NCBI RefSeq assembly: GCF_003611675.1
Contig: NZ_RAWA01000020.1
Coordinates: 1-52,709, forward strand
Length of the DNA stretch: 52,709 nucleotides
Source: Corallococcus sp. CA053C
GTDB lineage: Bacteria; Myxococcota; Myxococcia; Myxococcales; Myxococcaceae
Direction: 5' to 3'
The translations under genes were made by a program, and so were the position numbers. Positions 9,396 to 17,313 of the stretch are shown piece by piece. The number at the start of each line of letters is the position of its first letter. Within the stretch, counting starts at the first letter, position 1. The notes beneath the pieces were generated by a model that was given only the letters and a program-made list of their open reading frames with translations, did no database searches and was not told where the DNA came from.

Positions 9396-10084
9396 GGGTG
9401 CTCATCGTCGAGGACGAGCCGCTGGCCTCGCAGCGACTGTTACGGCTGTGTCGCGAGCTGCTGGGCCCGGATGCGCCCGCGCCGCAGGCGGTGGCCACGC
9501 TGGCCGGGGCGCGGGACGTGCTGTCCGGACGCGGGGTGGACCTGGTGCTGCTCGACCTCCACCTCACCGGAGATGACGGCTTCGAGCTGCTGACGGAGGC
9601 CGCCGCCAGCGCGTTCCACACCGTGGTGGTGTCGGCGAGCGGAGACCAGGCGCTGCGCGCGTACGAGCTGGGCGTGCTCGACTTCGTGCCCAAGCCCTAC
9701 ACCGCCGAGCGGCTGGGCAAGGCCTTCGCCCGCGTCCAGGGCCGCGCCGCTTCACCCTTGAGCACGCTGGCGGTGCGCAAGCCGCGCGGCATCGTCCTCG
9801 TGCCGGTGGCGGACGTCTCGCACGTCCGCGCGGCCGGCGACTACAGCGACCTGGTGCTGCGCGACGGGAGCACGGAGCTGAGCGAGAAGAGCCTCGAAAG
9901 GCTCCAGGCGTTGCTCCCGTCTGACTTCCAGCGCATCCACCGCTCGCACCTGGTGCGGCTCTCGGAGGTGGTGCGGCTGTGGACGCTGGAGGGCTCGCGC
10001 ACCGAGGTGCAGCTGCGGGACGGCACCCGCCTGCCCGTGGGCCGCAGCCGGGTGGAAGCGCTGCGCACGCGCCTGGGGGGATGA
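9392..10084 (+). CDS. LytTR-family response regulator
   Basis: 230 residues from a GTG that overlaps the kinase stop by four bases; GGAGG lies 8 bases upstream. The receiver domain has 'LIVEDEPLAS', phosphoacceptor Asp55 in 'LLDLHLTG' and Lys in 'VPKPYT'. The C-terminal LytTR DNA-binding domain (~130-230) contains 'HVRAAGDYSDLVL', 'FQRIHRSHLVRL' and the terminal 'LPVGRSRVEALR'. This is the classic LytS/LytTR two-gene cassette (AlgR/AgrA-like regulators bind imperfect direct repeats near promoters). The target is not evident; the exported hydrolase transcribed away from the pair is the closest candidate. Confidence 0.93.
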   Translation: MRVLIVEDEPLASQRLLRLCRELLGPDAPAPQAVATLAGARDVLSGRGVDLVLLDLHLTGDDGFELLTEAAASAFHTVVVSASGDQALRAYELGVLDFVPKPYTAERLGKAFARVQGRAASPLSTLAVRKPRGIVLVPVADVSHVRAAGDYSDLVLRDGSTELSEKSLERLQALLPSDFQRIHRSHLVRLSEVVRLWTLEGSRTEVQLRDGTRLPVGRSRVEALRTRLGG

Positions 10085-10091
10085 CGCGAAG

Positions 10092-10739
10092 CTAGAGGCA
10101 GCCCAGCTCCATGGCGCGGAGCACGGCGCGGGTGCGGTCCCTCACGCCCAGCTTGGAGAGGATGCTGGAGGCCTGGTTCTTCACCGTCCCCTCCGCGGTC
10201 CCGAGCGCTTCAGCGATCTCCCGGTTGCTCAGCCCGCGGGCGATGAGGCGCAGCACCTCCACCTCGCGGCGGGTGAGGCCCTCGGGCAGCTCCGCGTGGG
10301 GGAAGTCGCGGGGCAGGTCGGCCACGCCGCGCGCCACGCGCTCCGCGATGCCGGGAGGCAGCAGCGTCTGTCCGGAGGCGACGCGCCGGATGGCCTCCGC
10401 CAGCTCCTCCAGCGACACGTCCTTGAGGAGGAAGCCCTGCACCCCCGCGCGGAGCGCCTCGATGAGGGCGGTGTCCTCGTCGAAGGTGGTGAGCAGCACC
10501 ACGCGCCGGTCCGGATCCGTGCGGCGCAGCTCTCGCAGGGCCTCCAGCCCCGTCATGCGCGGCATGCGCACGTCCATCAGCACCACGTCCGGGTTGAGCT
10601 CCGCGACCTTGAGCAGCGCCTCCTCACCGTCGGCGGCCTCGCCCACCACGCGCAGGTCGGGCGTGAGGTCCAACAGGCTGCGCAGCCCCTGGCGCACCAG
10701 GGCGTGATCATCCACGAGCACGATGCGGGTGCCGTTCAC
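10092..10739 (-). CDS. NarL/FixJ-family response regulator
   Basis: 215 residues from a GTG overlapping the stop of the upstream kinase gene (GTGA). The receiver domain carries 'IVLVDDHALVRQGLR', Asp56 in 'VLMDVRMPR', 'VLLTTFDED' and Lys in 'FLLKDVSLEEL'. A GerE/LuxR-type helix-turn-helix ('LTRREVEVLRLIARGLSNREIA') is at ~150-210. It forms a typical pair with the DesK-like kinase just upstream. The few bases separating it from the convergent LytTR gene leave little room for a terminator. Confidence 0.95.
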   Translation of the reverse strand: MNGTRIVLVDDHALVRQGLRSLLDLTPDLRVVGEAADGEEALLKVAELNPDVVLMDVRMPRMTGLEALRELRRTDPDRRVVLLTTFDEDTALIEALRAGVQGFLLKDVSLEELAEAIRRVASGQTLLPPGIAERVARGVADLPRDFPHAELPEGLTRREVEVLRLIARGLSNREIAEALGTAEGTVKNQASSILSKLGVRDRTRAVLRAMELGCL

Positions 10740-11899
10740 GCGCCCACCCCTGCCCCCGGCGCGGCCGGCAGCCACGCCTCCAGTTCCAGGCCCTGCCCCG
10801 CCGCCGCGCGCCACTCCACGCGGCCGCCCAGCCGCGTGAAGCGCTCCCGCATGCCGGTGAGCCCCGAGCCGGGGGTCACCTGCGCGGTGCCGCGCCCATC
10901 ATCCCGCGCCTGCACCCGCACGCCTCCGTCCTCCGTGGGCACGATGGCGATCCACAGGTTGCGGGCCCCGGCGTGGCGCAGCGTATTGGTGAGGATCTCC
11001 TGCACGCAGCGGAACAGCGAGTGCGCCGCCTCGGAGGACTCCAGGGCGAGCGACCCGGGGACGTCCAGGTGGACCGCGAGCCCCGGGACGCCCTCCGCGA
11101 GCGCGCGCAGCGAGGGCAGCAGGGGCAGGGGCGATTCGCGCAGCTCCGTCACCGAGCGCCGCACCTCCGACAGGAGCGTGCGGGCGGCCTCGCGGGCGCG
11201 GCGGAGGTGTTCGGTGGAGGCGGGGTCCTTCGCGGTGTGCGCGGCGGCCTCCAGGTTGAGGCTGAGCGCGGTGAGGTGGTGCCCCACGGAGTCGTGCAGC
11301 TCGCGCGCGATGCGCAGCCGCTCGCCCTCGCGCTCGCGGGTGGCGAGCAGCACCTGGGTGGACTGGAGCTCCGCGTGGACGCGGGCCAGCTCGCGGCGGG
11401 CCTCGGCCTCGCGGACCATCACCAGCGCCGAACCGAACGTGAAGCCCTGGAAGCCGGTGTAGATGAGCGTCTGCACCAGCGCCTGCATCAGCGGGAACTG
11501 GAGGGCGAACACGACGAACATGCCCAGCAACTGGGCCCCCAGCCACGCCAGCGCCCGGCGCTGGGGGAGCGTCTCCGGCGCCTGCCCGGAGATGATGGCG
11601 AAGAGCGCGCCGTCCAGCCCGGTGTTCCCCGACGCGAGGCAGGCCAGCGCCGCGACCGTCTGCACGGCGAGCAGCGGCACCTCCGCCCTGCCCTGCTCCC
11701 GCGCCTGGCGCCAGTAGGCCGCGCCGAAGGTGAGGAACGCCGTGCCCCACAGCAGCGTGTGCGGAGCGCTCCACCGCGCGGGGTGGCGCACGAGCTCTTC
11801 GATGTGCGGGAGGCCGACCATGGCCCAGGTCAGCATTCCGGCCACGAACACCAGGCGATGGATGGTGGCGGACTTGGCCACGCCGGACCGCTTGTGCAT
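10736..11899 (-). CDS. DesK/NarX-type membrane sensor histidine kinase
   Basis: 387 residues. About five hydrophobic helices occupy residues 14-165 with almost no periplasmic loop, so the sensor is probably intramembrane. A coiled coil (~165-195) leads to a HisKA_3 domain with 'RIARELHDSVGHHL' (His202) and a short HATPase with 'EILTNTLRHA', 'DDGRG' and 'GSGLTGMRER'. This subfamily pairs with NarL-type regulators, and its partner overlaps its 3' end. The intergenic region in front contains a CATGTG/CACATG inverted repeat 36 bases from the start codon, a candidate operator. Confidence 0.94.
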   Translation of the reverse strand: MHKRSGVAKSATIHRLVFVAGMLTWAMVGLPHIEELVRHPARWSAPHTLLWGTAFLTFGAAYWRQAREQGRAEVPLLAVQTVAALACLASGNTGLDGALFAIISGQAPETLPQRRALAWLGAQLLGMFVVFALQFPLMQALVQTLIYTGFQGFTFGSALVMVREAEARRELARVHAELQSTQVLLATREREGERLRIARELHDSVGHHLTALSLNLEAAAHTAKDPASTEHLRRAREAARTLLSEVRRSVTELRESPLPLLPSLRALAEGVPGLAVHLDVPGSLALESSEAAHSLFRCVQEILTNTLRHAGARNLWIAIVPTEDGGVRVQARDDGRGTAQVTPGSGLTGMRERFTRLGGRVEWRAAAGQGLELEAWLPAAPGAGVGA

Positions 11900-11934
11900 G
11901 GCGCGAGACCATAGGAGACCCGGGGCGGACGGGC

Positions 11935-11954
11935 CATGTGCTGGAAGTCACATG
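11935..11954. promoter_or_regulatory. Inverted repeat, candidate operator
   Basis: CATGTG and CACATG arms are separated by eight bases in the 221-bp divergent gap between the DesK-type kinase (minus) and the beta-helix protein (plus). The outer GGCC/GGCC flanks extend the symmetry with one extra base. The size and position suit a dimeric regulator such as the NarL-type protein encoded next door (inference). I see no other clear signal in 11900-12120. Confidence 0.4.
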
Positions 11955-12120
11955 CGGCCGGGCCGTGGGGCTTCGCGCCGAAGGCCGCGGCGGTCCGGGA
12001 CCTCCCGGTCAGCCTGTCCGGCTCCCGGCAGTGACCTGCCACTCCTGGGAGGGTTGGGCCCTGGGGGGCGGGTGTCCATTCTCCCCTGTCTGGAGGCCGG
12101 GTGCCTCCCATGGGGGCCTC

Positions 12121-13299
12121 ATGCAGCGGACCACTGGTCGCATCGTCACCCTGGCCCTGGCGGTCCTGCTCACCGGAGTGCCTTCCGCGCAGGCCGGCGA
12201 TGCGGTGGAGCTGGGAGTCACGGTCGAACGCGCGGCCCCTGCTTCGCGCCCCCTCCGGTGTGGCGCCGTCATCACCCGGAGCACGGTGCTCACGCGGGAC
12301 CTGGCGTGTCCGGGCACGGAGGTCCCCGCGATCCGGATCATCGGTGCGAACGTGGTGCTCGACCTGGGGGGACACACGGTGCGCCGCACCGGCCCGGCGT
12401 CGGGTGATTCGCGGGGCATCGTGGTGGAGGCCAACAGCACGGTGAGGAACGGCACCGTGCGGGGGTTCCGCTGGGGGTACGTGGTGGACGTCGGCGCGGA
12501 CCGGATCCGGCTGCACCGGCTGACGCTCACCGACAACCAGATCGCCATCTACCACCTGGGCGGCTATGCGCGGTTCCTCCTCACGGACTCCCGCGTGAGC
12601 GGGAACGACACCGGGTTCAGCAGCGAGTTCGACGCGGCCACCGGCGAGCTCGCCATCCGCTCCTCGCAGTTCACCGGCAACCGGCGCGGGCTGTTCGTGG
12701 ATGCCCATGTCGTGGACGTGGCCGATTCGACCTTCACGTCGAACACGAGCGTCTTCTATTGCTTCAACGGCCAGGTCCGCTTCCGTTCGAGCACGCTCTC
12801 GCGGAACACGTCCGTGGGCGCGCTGCCGTTCGACCCCGGCGGCGGCTTCGACTTCTGCCTGGAGCTGTCGTTCGAGAACACCTTCCTCACGAACAACGCC
12901 TCGCTCGCGCCGCCGGACGCGCCGGCCTGGGAGCCGTTCCACTTCGTGATGCGCGACTCCTGGGTCGTCAACAATGGCAGCGGCGTGAGGGCCGGGGCCA
13001 GGACGGTGGACGTCCAGGGCAACACCCTCTGGGACAACGCGGGAGGCCTGACCCTGGCCGACCTGCCGGAGTTCGAGCCCGTGACGCTCACGGGCCCCGT
13101 CCGCGACAACCGCTTCCTGGGGAACGACGGCGACGGCCTCCGCGTCCTTCCGCCCAGCAAGCCCACGGTCGCGGACAACCTGGCCCAGGGCAACACGGGC
13201 TGGGGCATCCGCGCGCCTGGCGTCACCGACGGGGGCGGCAACGTCGCGCGAGACAATGGCGCGGGGGACTGCGAGGGCGTCGTCTGCACGGCCTTCTGA
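12121..13299 (+). CDS. Secreted right-handed parallel beta-helix protein
   Basis: 392 residues. The ATG follows a Gly-rich stretch that can act as a ribosome site, and a signal peptide ('IVTLALAVLLTGVPSAQA', cleavage near residue 25) starts at once. The body shows Asn-rich rungs typical of right-handed beta-helices (PbH1 repeats): 'VVLDLGGHTVRR', 'VRNGTVRGF', 'NTFLTNNAS', 'VQGNTLWDN' and 'VRDNRFLGNDGDG'. The family includes polysaccharide lyases and epimerases as well as non-catalytic adhesins; I see no lyase catalytic signature. It is exported, probably to the surface or medium. Confidence 0.82.
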   Translation: MQRTTGRIVTLALAVLLTGVPSAQAGDAVELGVTVERAAPASRPLRCGAVITRSTVLTRDLACPGTEVPAIRIIGANVVLDLGGHTVRRTGPASGDSRGIVVEANSTVRNGTVRGFRWGYVVDVGADRIRLHRLTLTDNQIAIYHLGGYARFLLTDSRVSGNDTGFSSEFDAATGELAIRSSQFTGNRRGLFVDAHVVDVADSTFTSNTSVFYCFNGQVRFRSSTLSRNTSVGALPFDPGGGFDFCLELSFENTFLTNNASLAPPDAPAWEPFHFVMRDSWVVNNGSGVRAGARTVDVQGNTLWDNAGGLTLADLPEFEPVTLTGPVRDNRFLGNDGDGLRVLPPSKPTVADNLAQGNTGWGIRAPGVTDGGGNVARDNGAGDCEGVVCTAF

Positions 13300-13318
13300 C
13301 AACGCCCGACAGGGAGGC

Positions 13319-13678
13319 TCAGGTCTGGCAGACGAACTCGACGTTGTGGCCGTCGGGGTCGCGAACGAAGGCCGCGTAGTACGTCGGGCTGATGTCCACC
13401 CGCAGCTTCGGGGCGCCGTTGTCCGTGCCGCCGGCTTGCAGCGCGGCGTGGTGCGCGGCGTCGACCAGGGCGCGCGTGGCGCAGAAGAAGGCGAAGTGCG
13501 GGCGCGGGGAGGAGGCTTCGCCCGGGCGCAGCCAGAAGTCGAGCCGGGTGGGCTCGGCGCCGAACCCGTTCGACTTGCCCTCGACATGCAGCGTGTAGCC
13601 CAACGGCGCGAGCGCGCCACGGTAGAACGCCGTCGCTGCGGCGAGGTCGGGGGTGGCAAGCTCCAGATGATCGATCAT
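13319..13678 (-). CDS. VOC (glyoxalase/bleomycin-resistance fold) protein
   Basis: 119 residues with AGGAG seven bases before the ATG. The protein begins 'MIDHLELATPDLAAATAFY' and ends 'YYAAFVRDPDGHNVEFVC', the hallmarks of a single-domain VOC protein; His4 and the C-terminal Glu of 'HNVEF' are candidate metal ligands. Members include glyoxalase-like lyases, dioxygenases and thiol-transferase resistance proteins, and the substrate cannot be read from sequence. It is divergent from the Lrp-type gene at 13806, a common arrangement in which the regulator controls its neighbour. Confidence 0.88.
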   Translation of the reverse strand: MIDHLELATPDLAAATAFYRGALAPLGYTLHVEGKSNGFGAEPTRLDFWLRPGEASSPRPHFAFFCATRALVDAAHHAALQAGGTDNGAPKLRVDISPTYYAAFVRDPDGHNVEFVCQT

Positions 13679-13805
13679 GGGTAGGGCTCCTGTGCAACCG
13701 CTCCCGCGGCTGGCTTCATGCCCGTTAGTATAGGGTGCACGCGAAGGCGCTACGCCGCGTTGTCGGCCCCCTTCGCGCGCGGATGCCGCAACCCGACCGG
13801 ACGCC

Positions 13806-14303
13806 ATGCACAAGGACGACGCTCCCCTCGACGACCTGGACCTGCGCATCCTCGCGCGCTACCAGCACGACACGCTGCTGCCGGCGCGCACCATCGGGGA
13901 GGAGGTGGGCCTCTCCACCGCGGCCGTCCAACGGCGACTCAAGCGCCTGCGCGAGGTCGGTGTCATCCGGCGGGAGGTGGCCGAGCTCGCACCGAAGGCC
14001 GTGGGCCTGCCCATCACCTGTGTCATCGCGGTGGACCTGGACCAGGAGCGCGCCGTCGACCTGGAGCGCTTCAAGCACCGGATGCAGGAACTGCCCGAAG
14101 TGCAGCAGTGCTACTACGTCACCGGGCAGGCGGACTTCATCCTCATCGTCCTCGTCGGAAGCATGGAGGAGTACGCCGCCTTCACCCAGCGCGCCCTGCT
14201 CAGCGACACGAACGTCCGCAGCTTCACCACGAACGTGACCCTGGAGCGCGTGAAGACGGGCGTGGCCGTCGCGCTTCCTCCGGCACCCACCCCTCGGGGG
14301 TGA
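13806..14303 (+). CDS. Lrp/AsnC-family transcriptional regulator
   Basis: 165 residues. An N-terminal winged HTH ('LDDLDLRILARYQHD' through 'LKRLREVGVIRREVAEL') is followed by an AsnC ligand-binding/oligomerisation domain ('LPEVQQCYYVTGQADFILIV', ~85-155). Such proteins sense amino acids or related small molecules and often regulate a divergent gene; here that is the VOC protein, across a 127-bp gap. The conserved 'V.GQADF' segment in the ligand domain is intact. Confidence 0.93.
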   Translation: MHKDDAPLDDLDLRILARYQHDTLLPARTIGEEVGLSTAAVQRRLKRLREVGVIRREVAELAPKAVGLPITCVIAVDLDQERAVDLERFKHRMQELPEVQQCYYVTGQADFILIVLVGSMEEYAAFTQRALLSDTNVRSFTTNVTLERVKTGVAVALPPAPTPRG

Positions 14304-14307
14304 GCGC

Positions 14308-15318
14308 CTAATCGTCCTCCATCTCGGAGATCCAGCGGCGCAGCAGCGCCACCGCGTCCTTGTCCACGACCTCGGTGCCCAGCAGGGGCATGCTCCAGCC
14401 GGGCTCGCGCCGGGAGATGCGTTGGATCATCCGGCTGCTGTCGGGCTTGGGGGGATTGAAGGCAAGGGAGTTCCCGGTCCGGTAGGTGGGCGTCTCGGAG
14501 GGTGAGCCCAGCCGGGCCACCTGGAGGCGGAAGTCCAGTTCGTTCTCGGGGGCGTAGCAGCGCGCGCCCTCGGACTCGGGGCGCCGTTGGTTGTGGCAGT
14601 GGCCGCAGTTGGCGTGCAGATAGCCCAGCGCCGCGCGCTCCGTGTCGTTGCCGGGCACCGTGAAGGGGGCGGAAGGCGGCTGCGTCAGGGCGCCACTCGC
14701 GATGAGGTCCTCCAGGTCGATCAGCCCCGCGGGTGCGGGCTGGGACAGCTGGATGGCGGAGAACCCCAGCACCCGACTGCGCGTGCCGCCATGGCAGCCG
14801 AAGCAATCCGCCGCGGCGGGCACGTCGTGCGGCGTGCCGTTGGCGTCACGCTGGCCCGCGGGGGTGGCCACCGCGTCGCTCTGGTCTGGAAGCCAGACAT
14901 AGGCCACGGCGCGCCAGTCCTCGGGGCGCGGCCCGGCCTTCTCGAGCAGCCGCGTCTCCACGCGGACGCCGTCGCGGGTGAACTCCTTCCACAGCCGGGT
15001 TCCCGTGGGGAACTGCCAGTCGTCCATGTCGCTCGTGTCGATGCGCTCCCCGGGAGGGAGGCGGATCCACCGGCGCTTGGTGGCGCCATCGGTCCAGAGC
15101 GGGAACTGGGGTGCGAATGCCCTCACGCCTTCCGCGAGCACGGTCATCGCGCCGTCGGCGAAGAGGCCCGTGTCGGACAGTCGCTCGGGCATGGCGGCGA
15201 GGGAGGCGGCGGCCACCGGTTCGCAGACCTCGAAGTCGCCGGAGCAGGACAGCAGGACGCCCGTGGCCAGGGCGGTCAGCGCCGCGCGGAGCCGCGGGTG
15301 TACGAAGGGAGACGACAT
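14308..15318 (-). CDS. Diheme c-type cytochrome lipoprotein (SO2930-like)
   Basis: 336 residues. The ATG has AGGAG eight bases upstream. An N-terminal signal ends in a lipobox-like 'GVLLSC' (Cys25). Two haem-attachment motifs are present, CFGCH (172-176) and CGHCH (238-242), with 'GWSMPLLG' downstream supplying a likely Met ligand. The segments '[13 protein letters not shown]' and '[11 protein letters not shown]' are characteristic of the SO2930 diheme family found in Gram-negative envelopes. A periplasmic electron-transfer role is likely; the partner is unknown. The divergent neighbour at 15439 is also a lipoprotein, so they may share a promoter region of 120 bp. Confidence 0.88.
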   Translation of the reverse strand: MSSPFVHPRLRAALTALATGVLLSCSGDFEVCEPVAAASLAAMPERLSDTGLFADGAMTVLAEGVRAFAPQFPLWTDGATKRRWIRLPPGERIDTSDMDDWQFPTGTRLWKEFTRDGVRVETRLLEKAGPRPEDWRAVAYVWLPDQSDAVATPAGQRDANGTPHDVPAAADCFGCHGGTRSRVLGFSAIQLSQPAPAGLIDLEDLIASGALTQPPSAPFTVPGNDTERAALGYLHANCGHCHNQRRPESEGARCYAPENELDFRLQVARLGSPSETPTYRTGNSLAFNPPKPDSSRMIQRISRREPGWSMPLLGTEVVDKDAVALLRRWISEMEDD

Positions 15319-15438
15319 GCGGGTGCTCCTCGCGACGGTCCGGAGGGTGCAACACCGCCCCCGGCGCGAGGTGTTACCGATATCTTTCGCGGGCCTGGAC
15401 GTTGCTACCCGGCATTTCGTGAAGGTGAGGATGCCGTG

Positions 15439-17094
15439 ATGCGTCGAGCCCTGGCTTGTCTTGTGCTGCTCGCGGCGGGCTGCGCGAGCACCGCCCGTCC
15501 CATCGATGCGCCCGCAGTGGCCGCCCGGCCCGAGGAGCCCGAGCTGGTGGCCCCGCGCTTCGAGCACATCTTCATGATGCCCGTCGAGAGGGCGCTGGCC
15601 GAGGCCACGAAGCTGCTGGTGGAGCATGGGTGGGTGCTGCACGAGATGGAGGATCCGAACTACCTGCTGACCGAGTGGAAGTCGGATCAGAACGGGAGGC
15701 CGGCGTGGGGGTGGAAGAGCGACGGCGAGCACATGCGCTACCTCGTCGTCGGTGAGCCGCTGGCCGAGCGACAGTCCATCGTGCGCATCTTCCAGATGAA
15801 GCGGGTCTCCTTCTCCAACGACGCGGAGATCCGGTACGACGGCAAGTCGGGCGAGCTGATGTGGAAGCACATGGAGATGGCGCAGCTCGAGCAGAGCTTC
15901 CGCCGGAGGGGCGCACCCGTGGACCTGGCCACGCGGGAGCGGGACACGGCCCCCTGGGTGGAGCTGGACGGCGCCGTGAAGGGCACCCGGGACCTGAAGC
16001 TGGAGCGGGACCTGACGCTGCGGCTGGAGTCGCGGCCCTCGCTGGAGACGCTCACCGGGACGCTGCGCCTCACGCGGGACGGCGCCTTCTTCCGCGACCC
16101 GTCGTTCTACCTCAAGCGCCACCGGCAGGAGGTCCAGGAGCCCTGCGAGCGGAAGGTGGCGGGCTTCCAGCCGCTGCTGCGCCCCGGGCTCACGGTGCTC
16201 ATCGGTGAGCCGCTGGGCACCCGCGAGGCGCCCGCCGCGGTGGGAGACATGCTGTGCGAGGCCGCTGGCGCCGGGCTGGGCGTCACCTTGGGGCTCGCCA
16301 TTTCCCGGAAGGAGCAGCAGCGCATCGACACGTATCTCGCGAGCGCGGGCGGTCCACCGGATCAGGATGCGCTGCTGCACGGGGACTTCTGGCGCAAGCT
16401 TCAGCAGGACGGCCGGGGAAGCCGGGCCGTGATGGACCTCATCGACCGGGCCCGCGCCCTGCGCGCCGCCGGGCACGCTGTCGCGGTGGTGGCCATCGAC
16501 ACGGAGCTGAACCACGGCAGCGCGCGCGATGCGCGGATGGCGGAAGCGGTGGGGGTTGCGCGCGCCGCGCGGCCCCAGGATGTCTTCCTGGTGCTCGCGG
16601 GCAACGCGCACACCCGGATCGTGGCGGAGGCGGCCTGGAGCGAGGACTTCGTCCCCATGGCCAAACACCTGGCGGAGAAGGACCCGGGCCTGGTGGTGCT
16701 GGAGCTGGGCTATGCGCAGGGCCGGCGCTGGGGCTGCGACCTGGCGAAGGACGGAGAGCTGGAGTGCGACGTCATGGGGTTGACCCCGGGGCCGCTCGTC
16801 GCGTCGCCGCCGGAGGGGCCGCCCACGCTCCGGATGCTGCCGGAGCTGCACGATGAGGGCTTCCATGGCGTGCTGCAGGTGGGCACGCTGTCCCCCTCGC
16901 GGCCCGCCATCGCGCTGGGCGGGCATGAGGCAACTCCCGCGGTGGAGACGCCTGGAGCGCCCGCGCCGGCACCGAAGGTGGAGGGGGCCGTGGCGCCTGG
17001 AGCCCCGGCACCGAAGGTGGAGGGGGCAACAGCGCCTGGAGCGCCTGCCCCGGCACCGAAGGTGGAAGGGGCAACGGCGCCTGGACAGCACTGA
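15439..17094 (+). CDS. Lipoprotein with ChaN/erythromycin-esterase-like domain
   Basis: 551 residues. The start gives a lipoprotein signal ('CLVLLAAGCAST', Cys15). Residues ~30-200 form an alpha/beta region rich in Trp ('WGWKSDGEHMRYLVV') that I do not recognise. From ~245 to 430 the sequence 'LIGEPLGTREAPAAVGDML', 'GRGSRAVMDLIDRARAL' and 'VFLVLAGNAHTR' resembles the ChaN/EreA fold, in which a GE-x-H-G motif carries a metal or catalytic His. That His is Leu here (GEPLG), so classical catalysis is doubtful. The C-terminus (~505-551) is an Ala/Pro tail of near-identical repeats (APAPKVEGATAPG). Function unknown. Confidence 0.72.
   Translation: MRRALACLVLLAAGCASTARPIDAPAVAARPEEPELVAPRFEHIFMMPVERALAEATKLLVEHGWVLHEMEDPNYLLTEWKSDQNGRPAWGWKSDGEHMRYLVVGEPLAERQSIVRIFQMKRVSFSNDAEIRYDGKSGELMWKHMEMAQLEQSFRRRGAPVDLATRERDTAPWVELDGAVKGTRDLKLERDLTLRLESRPSLETLTGTLRLTRDGAFFRDPSFYLKRHRQEVQEPCERKVAGFQPLLRPGLTVLIGEPLGTREAPAAVGDMLCEAAGAGLGVTLGLAISRKEQQRIDTYLASAGGPPDQDALLHGDFWRKLQQDGRGSRAVMDLIDRARALRAAGHAVAVVAIDTELNHGSARDARMAEAVGVARAARPQDVFLVLAGNAHTRIVAEAAWSEDFVPMAKHLAEKDPGLVVLELGYAQGRRWGCDLAKDGELECDVMGLTPGPLVASPPEGPPTLRMLPELHDEGFHGVLQVGTLSPSRPAIALGGHEATPAVETPGAPAPAPKVEGAVAPGAPAPKVEGATAPGAPAPAPKVEGATAPGQH
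16951..17091 (+). repeat. In-frame tandem repeats coding for an Ala/Pro-rich tail
   Basis: Three units of about 39-45 bases code for 'PGAPAPAPKVEGA'-like peptides at the C-terminus of the lipoprotein at 15439. The units are nearly identical at DNA level ('ccggcaccgaaggtgga' occurs three times), which indicates recent slippage expansion. The unstructured tail could span the envelope or bind peptidoglycan. Confidence 0.85.
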
Positions 17095-17102
17095 GGCGGC
17101 GC

Positions 17103-17313
17103 GGAGGCCGACTTCTCGGCTTGGGCGGCGACTGCACCTGACAGGGCGGCCCCCGGTGGTTCAGGTGCGGACGCGAGGAGGTCGACTTCCATGCCTGGAC
17201 GGCGACAGCGCCTGACAGCGCTGCACCTGGGTGGTGCAGGCGCAGTCGCGGAGGAGGCCGACTTCTCGAATTGGCGGCGACAGCGCCGCCACCGGTGGCT
17301 CAGGTGCGGACGC
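17103..17313. repeat. Three tandem hairpin units with compensatory base changes
   Basis: Units begin at 17103, 17177 and 17253 with GGAGG(C/T)CGACTTC and are 74, 76 and about 61 bases long. Each contains a long stem: unit 1 pairs GCACCTGA (17134-17141) with TCAGGTGC (17161-17168); unit 2 pairs GCGCCTG (17208-17214) with CAGGCGC (17237-17243), extended by GCGAC/GTCGC; unit 3 pairs GCGCC (17283-17287) with GGTGC (17303-17307) around the palindrome GCCACCGGTGGC. The A-T pair of unit 1 is a G-C pair in unit 2, so pairing is conserved while sequence changes. Unit length is not a multiple of three, which argues against coding. The last unit overlaps the stop codon of the minus-strand gene at 17300. 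Confidence 0.75.

Noticed and set aside
14308-17091. A 927-codon minus-strand frame that ends in the cytochrome
   Set aside because: Only the last 336 codons are protein-like; the upstream part is antisense to the lipoprotein gene and the ATG at 15318 has a ribosome site and lipoprotein signal.
16951-17313. CRISPR array
   Set aside because: Repeats are in-frame coding repeats followed by longer hairpin units; there are no unique spacers of regular size and no cas genes.
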